Of a stretch of 9,712 nucleotides of DNA, positions 1 through 5,001 are shown piece by piece. Origin of the DNA: Planctomycetota bacterium (GTDB lineage Bacteria; Planctomycetota; JAJSAM01); assembly GCA_029932425.1 (NCBI GenBank), contig JAOZQC010000079.1, positions 1-9,712 of the forward strand, read 5' to 3'. The notes beneath the pieces are model-generated. The model did not search any database. It saw only the letters and a list, made by a program, of their open reading frames with translations, and was not told where the DNA came from. Position 1 is the first letter of the stretch. The number at the start of each line of letters is the position of its first letter. The translations under genes and the position numbers were made by a program.

Positions 1-1534
1 AGCCGGCCCAGGGCGTGACGGTGAGCGCCACCGCCAGGGAGGCGAGCATCACCATGGGCACGTTGAACGGCATCGGCCGCATGTAGGGCCCCATCATCCC
101 CGTCACGAAGAACAGGGGCAGGAAGGCCACGATGACGGTGAAGGTGGCCATGATGAGGGGCGGCCGGACCTCGTTCACGGCCGTGAGCGTGGCCTGGAGC
201 GGCGGTTCCCGTTGCAGGCGGAAGTGCCGGTGGATGTTCTCCACGTCCACGATGGGGTCGTCCACCAGGAGGCCGAGCGACACCACGAGGGCGAACAGGG
301 TCACACGGTTGATCGTGTACCCCACGATGAGGTCGGCGGCGAGCGCGATGGAGAACGTCATGGGGACGGCGAGGGCCACCACGAGGGCGGCCCGCCACCC
401 GAGCCCCAGCACGATGATCACCACCACCGTGACCACCGCCACCAGGATGTGTCCCGCGAGCTCGTTCACCTTCTCGTCCGCCGTCTCGCCGTAGTTCCGG
501 GTGACCGTGGTGAGGACGTCGGGAGGGATCACCCCCTCGTCCTTCAGCCGGGAGATCGTGTGGAGGACGTCCTCCGCGACCCACACCGCGTTGGTGCCCT
601 TCCGCTTGGCCACGGCGATCGTCACCGAGGGTTCCTCGGGGACGTCCGGTCCCCCCGCGCGGCCGTGCGTCCGCTCCGCCGCGGGGCCGAAGCCGATCCG
701 CGTGTAGGTGACCGCCTCTTCCGGAGTGTCCAGGACCCGGGCCACGTCCTTCACGTAGACCAGGCGGCCTCCCGAGGCGCTGAGCACCACCCGCTCCACC
801 TCTTCCCGATCGCGGAGGAAGGGCCCCGCCTCGACGAGGATCTCGCGGTCCTCCCGCTCGTAGCTCCCCACGAGCCGGGCCGCGTTGGCGCCCCCCAGGG
901 CGCGCAAGACGTCGCCGGGGGCGAGGCCGCGGGAGGCCAGGGCCTCGGGATCGAGGACCACCCGCACCCGGCGTCTCCGGCCTCCCACCACGAAGGACTT
1001 GGAGGAGTCCGAGACCTGCTGGAGGTTGTCGAGTACCTCGTCCGCGATCCTCCGGAGGGCGTAGTCGTCCTTCCCTCCCCCGTGCAGGGTGACGGTGAGG
1101 ATGGGGACGTCGTCCACGTCGATGGGACGGATGATCCACCCGGCCATGCCGGGCGGCGCCTGGTCCTGGTAGGCGCGGATCTTGGCGTGGGTGTTGGTGA
1201 GGGCCTCCTCCCGGTTCCGGCCCACCTCGAACCGGAGCGACACCACGGCCTCGCCGGGCCGGCTCATGGAGTACACATGCTCCACCCCCTCGATCTCCAT
1301 GAGCTTCGTCTCGAGGTTGGTGGTGACGAGCTTCTCCACCTCCTCCGCGGAGGCTCCCGGGAAGGAGAGGTAGACGTCCACCATGGGCACGACGATCTGG
1401 GGCTCCTCTTCCCGGGGGGTCCGCAGGAAACCCACGGCCCCCGCGGCGAGGGCCGCGATGATGAAGAGGACGGAGAGCTTCGAGGTGAGGAAGACCGAGA
1501 CGATGCGGGCGGTGAACGTGTGCTTCCCCCGCAT
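1..1534 (-). CDS. RND efflux pump, inner-membrane permease subunit (partial, N-terminal 511 residues)
   Basis: This is the N-terminal half of a proton-driven RND transporter of the AcrB/MdtB type; the rest lies beyond the left edge (full family length is about 1000-1100 residues). The frame is open from ATG at 1534 to the edge. TM1 is at about residues 10-32. A porter-domain half follows, with the early motif TPREEEPQIVVPM typical of this subfamily. TM2 to TM4 lie at about 362-431 and TM5/TM6 at about 459-508. TM4 carries GLLVDDPIVDVENI, with paired aspartates D425/D426 at the place of the AcrB D407/D408 proton relay and E432 matching E414, so the pump looks active. The double aspartate favours the drug/hydrophobe (HAE) type over the metal (CzcA) type; the substrate cannot be read from sequence. 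The start is supported by GGAGG at 1541-1545 and lies 3 bases after the adaptor stop codon, as the third gene of the operon. Confidence 0.95.
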   Translation of the reverse strand, partial: MRGKHTFTARIVSVFLTSKLSVLFIIAALAAGAVGFLRTPREEEPQIVVPMVDVYLSFPGASAEEVEKLVTTNLETKLMEIEGVEHVYSMSRPGEAVVSLRFEVGRNREEALTNTHAKIRAYQDQAPPGMAGWIIRPIDVDDVPILTVTLHGGGKDDYALRRIADEVLDNLQQVSDSSKSFVVGGRRRRVRVVLDPEALASRGLAPGDVLRALGGANAARLVGSYEREDREILVEAGPFLRDREEVERVVLSASGGRLVYVKDVARVLDTPEEAVTYTRIGFGPAAERTHGRAGGPDVPEEPSVTIAVAKRKGTNAVWVAEDVLHTISRLKDEGVIPPDVLTTVTRNYGETADEKVNELAGHILVAVVTVVVIIVLGLGWRAALVVALAVPMTFSIALAADLIVGYTINRVTLFALVVSLGLLVDDPIVDVENIHRHFRLQREPPLQATLTAVNEVRPPLIMATFTVIVAFLPLFFVTGMMGPYMRPMPFNVPMVMLASLAVALTVTPWAG

Positions 1535-1537
1535 GGC

Positions 1538-2590
1538 CTACCTCCCCCCGAGCAGGACGCGGTCGCCGGCGTCCAGGCCCGAGAGGACCTCCACCATCCC
1601 GTCGTAGTCCCGCCCCGTGCGGAGGTGCCGGTCGATCACCCGGCCCTCCTCCACCACGCGCACCGTCTCGAGCTGCCCGATGCGCCGCACCGCGGCGGAG
1701 GGTACGAGGACCACCGTCCTCTCCCCCGTCCGGAAGCGGAGCCTTCCGAAGTTGCCCGGCCGGGCCCCCGAGTCCGGGGGGAGGGGGGCCTTCACCCGGA
1801 AGGTGCGCGTGGCGGGGTCGGCCTCGGGGGCGCGCTCCTCGATCTTCGTGGCGAAGGTGGCGGAGATCGGGGCGTCGAAGACGACCTGCACGGGGACGCC
1901 CACCGCCAGGTGGGGGATGAGGTACTCGCGCACGTCGGCCTCCAGCCGCAGGTCCCCCGGGTCCTGGATGACGAGGACGGGCCGGCCGGGAAGGGCCAGG
2001 TCTCCGGGATCCGCCAGCTTCTCCGCCACCACCCCGGTGAGGGGGGCGCGGATCTCGGCGTAGCCCACCACGATCTCCGCGGCGCGCACGGCCTCCCGGG
2101 CCTGGGTCACCCCCGCCTTCGCCGCCTTGTAGTCGGCGGTGACGGCCTCCATCTGCTCCGGGGTGGCGGCCCCCTTCTTCAGGAGATCGGAGTACCGGAG
2201 GTAGGCCGCCGCCGCCCGGTCGTACCGGGCCTGGGCCTGCACCAGGCCCGCCTGCATGGCGGCGAGGTTCGCCCTCACCTCCCGGTCGTCCAGGCGGACG
2301 AGGAGATCCCCCTGCTTCACCAGGTCCCCCTGGCGGACCCGGACCTCCAGGATGGTCCCCATGATCCGGGGGGAGACCCGGGCCGTCCGGCGGGAGCGCA
2401 CGGTGCCCACGGCCTCCGAGAACTCGGGCACCACGCGGGCCCGGACCTCCGCCGTCTCCGCGGCCTCCGCCCTCTCCGCGGCCCGGACCTCGGTGCGGGG
2501 GCCCACCTTCCCGGTGTCGAAGATCCCCTGCATCCAGAGCAGCCCCACCACCACCCCGGCCACCACGAGCAACCCGATCAGCGTCTTCAT
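1538..2590 (-). CDS. RND efflux periplasmic adaptor (membrane fusion protein, HlyD/AcrA type)
   Basis: This 350-residue periplasmic adaptor bridges the RND pump and the TolC-like channel encoded on either side. It has one N-terminal membrane anchor (about residues 3-21) and no lipobox. Two lipoyl/barrel-sandwich halves follow: about 66-105, containing GDLVKQGDLLVRLDDREV, and about 178-210, containing EIRAPLTGVV and GRPVLVIQD. They flank an alpha-helical hairpin (about 106-177) rich in Ala, Gln and Arg. A beta-barrel domain (about 211-290) and a membrane-proximal domain (about 291-350, ending LDAGDRVLLGGR) complete the family order. The length is typical of a compact adaptor. Its ATG overlaps the stop codon of the upstream TolC-like gene as ATGA (2587-2590), which implies translational coupling, and a purine-rich stretch (AAGG at 2598-2601) lies just upstream. 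A much longer open frame reaching back to 4288 exists but only crosses the TolC gene out of frame. Confidence 0.95.
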   Translation of the reverse strand: MKTLIGLLVVAGVVVGLLWMQGIFDTGKVGPRTEVRAAERAEAAETAEVRARVVPEFSEAVGTVRSRRTARVSPRIMGTILEVRVRQGDLVKQGDLLVRLDDREVRANLAAMQAGLVQAQARYDRAAAAYLRYSDLLKKGAATPEQMEAVTADYKAAKAGVTQAREAVRAAEIVVGYAEIRAPLTGVVAEKLADPGDLALPGRPVLVIQDPGDLRLEADVREYLIPHLAVGVPVQVVFDAPISATFATKIEERAPEADPATRTFRVKAPLPPDSGARPGNFGRLRFRTGERTVVLVPSAAVRRIGQLETVRVVEEGRVIDRHLRTGRDYDGMVEVLSGLDAGDRVLLGGR

Positions 2591-4008
2591 CGCGTCACCT
2601 TCCCTCCCGTCCCCGCCCGGCAGATGCCGAGCGCTCTCCGCAGCTCGGCGGTGGCCCTTTCCACGTCGTAGCGGGCCGCCACCTTCCTCACCCGGGCGCC
2701 GGTGAGGGCCACCTCCGCGTCCAGGTACTCGGTGATCGTCGCCGCCCCGGACTCGTAACGGGCCCGGATCAGGGAGAGGGCCTCCTCGGCCCTCTCCGTG
2801 GACTTCTCCGACACGGTCAGCCGCTCCCGCGCCTCCGCGAGTGCCAGCCGCGCGTTCTTCACGTCCGTCTCCACGGCGAGGATCGCCTTCCGCTCCTCGG
2901 CCTCCGCGGCGAGCAGGCGGGCCCTCGCCCTCGCCACCCGGGCCCGCGTGGAGAACCCGCTGAAGATGGGCACGTCGACCCGGATTCCGCCCGTGGCGGA
3001 GTCCTGGCGGCCCGTGAACGTGCCGGACTGGTCGTCCAGGTCGTAGGAACCGAAGGCGCTCACGGTGGGCGAGGTGCCCGTGGCCTCCAGCTCCACCTCG
3101 CGCCGGGCGGCCCGGACCGCGCGGGCGGCCCGGCGGATCTCCGGCCGGTGGGCGCGCGCCGTGGCCAGAAGGTCCTTCTCGTCGACGGGAGGGACGTGGA
3201 AGCCCTTCCCCTCCGCGAGCCGGAAGGGCTCCGAGGCGGACAGGCCCAGGAGTCCCCTCAGGCCGTTCAGGGCCCGCTCGCGGGCGTTCCGGGCCTTCAC
3301 CAGGGCCTCCCTCGCTTCCGCCAGGCGGACCTCCACGCTGAGCACGTCGGAGCGCCGGGCCGCCCCCGCCTCGAACCGGCTCGTGACGATCTTCAACTGC
3401 TCCCGGACGAGCTTCACGGAGTCCTCGGCCACCCGGATGAACTCCTCCGTCTCGAACACCACCAGACACGTCTCGATGACCGCCGCCTTGAGCCCGTTCA
3501 GGACGACGGCGCGCGCGTCGGCGGAGAGATCGACCCCGAAGCGGGCGAGGTCTTCCGCGGCCCGGCGGCGGCCGCCGTCGTAGAGGAGCCAGCGCGCGGA
3601 GAGCGAGGCCCGGAAGTTCCCGCGCCCGTCCGGGTGGTTGAAGTCCATGCCGAAGTTGAGTTCCCGCTGCCGCAGCCACTCCATGAAGACGAGCACGGGA
3701 TCGTTGGTGTGGGTGTAGCCGATCCCGGCGGAGAGCGAGGGGTAGAACGCCGCCCGGGCCTCCGCCACTCCCTGCCGGGCCTCCTCGATGCGGGCGGAGG
3801 CGACCCGGAGGTCGGGGTTGTGCTCGACGGCCGTCCGCACGGCGTCCGCCACCCCCAGGACGAGGGGGCCGGGGGGAGATTCCTCCGGCCCGGCCGCGTC
3901 CTTCCGGGCGAGCGGGGCCGGGCCCGAAGCCGGGGGATCCGCCGCGCGGGGGGTGACCCCGGCGCAGGCGGTCAGGAGCAGGGACAGTAGCAGGAGCGGT
4001 CTTCGCAT
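2587..4008 (-). CDS. TolC-family outer-membrane efflux lipoprotein
   Basis: This 473-residue outer-membrane channel subunit (OEP/TolC/NodT family) is the first gene of the efflux operon. I chose the ATG at 4008, although the frame opens 13 codons earlier. From 4008 the product begins with two arginines, a leucine-rich stretch and a lipobox LTAC (Cys15), and GGAGGG sits at 4013-4018. The residue after Cys15 is Ala, not Asp, which fits outer-membrane sorting. A Pro/Ala-rich linker (about 18-48) leads into two OEP repeats, about 50-255 and 280-462. Each carries the family signature, RFEAGAARRSDVLSVEVRLA at 211-230 and RYESGAATITEYLDAEVAL at 417-435. Beta segments such as LSARWLLYDGG (136-146) and GIRVDVPIFSGF (341-352) mark the barrel strands. 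Total length matches NodT-like proteins. TolC first, then adaptor, then pump is a common gene order. Confidence 0.95.
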   Translation of the reverse strand: MRRPLLLLSLLLTACAGVTPRAADPPASGPAPLARKDAAGPEESPPGPLVLGVADAVRTAVEHNPDLRVASARIEEARQGVAEARAAFYPSLSAGIGYTHTNDPVLVFMEWLRQRELNFGMDFNHPDGRGNFRASLSARWLLYDGGRRRAAEDLARFGVDLSADARAVVLNGLKAAVIETCLVVFETEEFIRVAEDSVKLVREQLKIVTSRFEAGAARRSDVLSVEVRLAEAREALVKARNARERALNGLRGLLGLSASEPFRLAEGKGFHVPPVDEKDLLATARAHRPEIRRAARAVRAARREVELEATGTSPTVSAFGSYDLDDQSGTFTGRQDSATGGIRVDVPIFSGFSTRARVARARARLLAAEAEERKAILAVETDVKNARLALAEARERLTVSEKSTERAEEALSLIRARYESGAATITEYLDAEVALTGARVRKVAARYDVERATAELRRALGICRAGTGGKVTR

Positions 4009-4012
4009 GTCG

Positions 4013-4018
4013 CCCTCC
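4013..4018 (-). promoter_or_regulatory. Ribosome binding site of the TolC-like gene
   Basis: GGAGGG on the minus strand lies 4 bases before the ATG at 4008. It decides between this start and an upstream in-frame ATG at 4047, which would place 13 extra residues in front of the lipoprotein signal peptide. Confidence 0.8.
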
Positions 4019-4100
4019 AGCCTGCGGATCCTCGAATGGTGTGCCACAGCAGGGCCGCCGGCGCAACGCTTCCTGCCGGGAGAAAACGGGAATCATCCGC

Positions 4101-4130
4101 ACCGGGACCCCTTCTACGATACCGGGCCCG
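4101..4130. repeat. Tandem 10-base direct repeat with 20-base period
   Basis: ACCGGGACCC (4101-4110) and ACCGGGCCCG (4121-4130) match over the first nine bases with one difference. Their starts are 20 bases apart, close to two helical turns. They lie between the divergent genes and could form a paired binding site. This is a sequence observation only, and chance is a real alternative. Confidence 0.3.
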
Positions 4131-4233
4131 GGGGTCACGGCGGCGGATCCTCCGACCCGGCACCCCGGCGCCTCTCCGGGAAGGAAACCCGCGGCGATCC
4201 GAAGATTCCCGCCCCCGAGCACGTAGAATCGGG

Positions 4234-4242
4234 AAGGAGGTG
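4234..4242 (+). promoter_or_regulatory. Near-perfect Shine-Dalgarno of the CoA-binding-like gene
   Basis: AAGGAGGTG lies 4 bases before the ATG at 4247. It is the strongest ribosome binding site in the window. It fixes the start of this small gene, although its frame is open for more than 450 bases upstream. Confidence 0.85.
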
Positions 4243-4246
4243 GCGC

Positions 4247-4585
4247 ATGACGAACATCACGGACCTCTTGTGCTCCGGTTCCGGCCACGTGGTCGTCCTG
4301 GGAGACGGCGGGTCGCCGCTGGCGGACGGTCTCCGCGACCTGGGCAACGAGGTGGAGGAGCTCCAGCCCTCCGATTTCCAGGCGGACCGCGAGGAGATGG
4401 CGGACGTGGTGGCGGTCCTGCCGGATTGCCGGGATCCCCTGAAGCTGGGGGCGACCGCCGCGGCCTGCGCGCGGTGCGTGTGGTTCCAGGACCGACCCGC
4501 TCCCCCGGGGGTGCAGCGGATCCTGGAGGCCGCGGGCGTGCCCGTGTACGCCGGGAAGGACCTTCTCACGGAGTGCCGCCGATGA
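4247..4585 (+). CDS. Small CoA-binding-domain-like protein (divergent YccU-type Rossmann fold)
   Basis: A 112-residue soluble protein with no signal peptide or membrane segment. Its pattern fits a short CoA-binding (CoA_binding_2/YccU-like) Rossmann domain. A first beta strand and turn VVVLGDGGSPLADGL (15-29) is followed by a second strand region NEVEELQPSD. Next come an acidic helix and the strand ADVVAVLPDC (52-61), then ARCVWFQDRPAPPGVQRILE (75-94), and finally AGVPVYAGKDLLTECRR. The last part mirrors the family end, in which VWMQ, an alanine-rich helix, AGL and a DRCLKxE-like tail follow one another. It is shorter than YccU (about 135-140 residues) and lacks the usual proline-rich nucleotide-contacting loop after the first strand, so ligand binding is uncertain. 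It is translationally coupled by ATGA to the next gene. The fold call is moderate and the cellular role unknown. Confidence 0.75.
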   Translation: MTNITDLLCSGSGHVVVLGDGGSPLADGLRDLGNEVEELQPSDFQADREEMADVVAVLPDCRDPLKLGATAAACARCVWFQDRPAPPGVQRILEAAGVPVYAGKDLLTECRR

Positions 4586-4818
4586 CGGGAGACCCCGAGG
4601 ACACCCCCCTCTCTCCGCTCGACGAGGAGATCGAGACCCTCCTCGGCCGGCTGGCCGCCCTGGAGGCCAGAACCCCCACGCCCGACGAGGCGCCGGTGCG
4701 GGAGGTGGCGATGCGGGCCATCCGGGACCGCCTCCGGCGACTCTCCCGGAAGTGCACCGACCGGACCTGCCGCATCCGCACCCTCGAGCGGATCCGCGAG
4801 GTGACGGACGAGACCTGA
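4582..4818 (+). CDS. Unrecognised 78-residue helical protein with a Cys pair
   Basis: I do not recognise this protein. Its ATG overlaps the stop codon of the preceding gene as ATGA (4582-4585), the hallmark of translational coupling, which is the main reason to accept it as real. An acidic N-terminus with a Leu-rich amphipathic stretch (EEIETLLGRLAALEAR, 15-30) precedes a proline break (TPTPDEAP). A second, basic helix follows (about 39-57), then a KCTDRTC motif with Cys58 and Cys63, and a final helix to EVTDET. No signal peptide or membrane segment is seen. The layout suggests a small helical, perhaps dimerising, cytoplasmic protein; the Cys pair could be redox or metal related, but two cysteines alone do not define a site. 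It probably acts with the CoA-binding-like protein encoded just upstream. Confidence 0.7.
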   Translation: MTGDPEDTPLSPLDEEIETLLGRLAALEARTPTPDEAPVREVAMRAIRDRLRRLSRKCTDRTCRIRTLERIREVTDET

Positions 4819-4836
4819 GGCCCCGCGGCCGGGGTC
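4819..4836 (+). terminator. GC hairpin directly after the small-gene pair (terminator-like, no T-tract)
   Basis: GGCCCCG (4819-4825) pairs with CGGGGTC (4830-4836) through a CGGC loop, with one G-T wobble, starting on the base after the stop codon. No run of T follows, so it is not a classical intrinsic terminator. It could be a 3' stabilising hairpin or one half of an alternative-structure pair: the same right arm can also pair with 4843-4849. Confidence 0.3.
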
Positions 4837-4851
4837 GGAGGAGGCCCCGTG
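4837..4851 (+). promoter_or_regulatory. Strong ribosome binding site plus GTG, alternative start for the large secreted protein
   Basis: GGAGGAGG (4837-4844) sits 4 bases before a GTG (4849-4851) that is in frame with the gene annotated from 5002. By initiation signals alone this is the better start. It would, however, add 51 Arg/Pro/Gly-rich residues ahead of a clean signal peptide. Its codons end in A or T more often than those of the body of the gene. It may be the true start, a leader-peptide start or a coincidence. Confidence 0.4.
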
Positions 4852-5001
4852 CCGCCCGGATCGCCCGTGGCCCGGGCCGAACGGGCGAGGAGAGGGCCCC
4901 TTCGCCGCGGCCCGGGCGGGAGGCGGGGGCGCCGGACCCACCGGGGACCGGAGAGCCCCCCGCTCCTTGCCCCGCCCGGGACGATCTGCCAACATCCCGG
5001 C

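Larger units (their letters stand above)
4009..4246. promoter_or_regulatory. Divergent intergenic region, probable promoters for efflux operon and small-gene pair
   Basis: These 238 bases separate the leftward efflux operon from the rightward small genes, so both promoters should lie here. I see no convincing -35/-10 pair for either direction; TACGAT at 4115-4120 resembles a -10 but has no good -35. The region holds several short repeats. A 10-base direct repeat GCGGATCCTC occurs at 4024-4033 and 4143-4152. A near-identical pair ACCGGGACCC/ACCGGGCCCG starts at 4101 and 4121, 20 bases apart. GACCCC (4106-4111) faces GGGGTC (4131-4136), and CGGGAATC (4087-4094) faces GATTCCCG (4204-4211). These could be regulator sites, but short matches are expected by chance in DNA this GC-rich. 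No regulator gene is visible next to the operon. Confidence 0.4.

Noticed and set aside
212..2671. A plus-strand open frame of about 800 codons antisense to the pump and adaptor genes
   Set aside because: Its His/Asp/Gly-rich sequence is the antisense image of real coding sequence with strong GC3 bias.
4224..4229. TAGAAT as a -10 promoter element for the small-gene pair
   Set aside because: A start site 6-8 bases downstream would fall inside the Shine-Dalgarno sequence, and no -35 element is present at the right distance.
3972..4288. N-terminal extension of the minus-strand frame that ends in the adaptor gene (open back to 4288)
   Set aside because: It crosses the TolC-like gene out of frame and the translation is Pro/Arg/Gly-rich; the adaptor has its own start with ATGA coupling at 2590.
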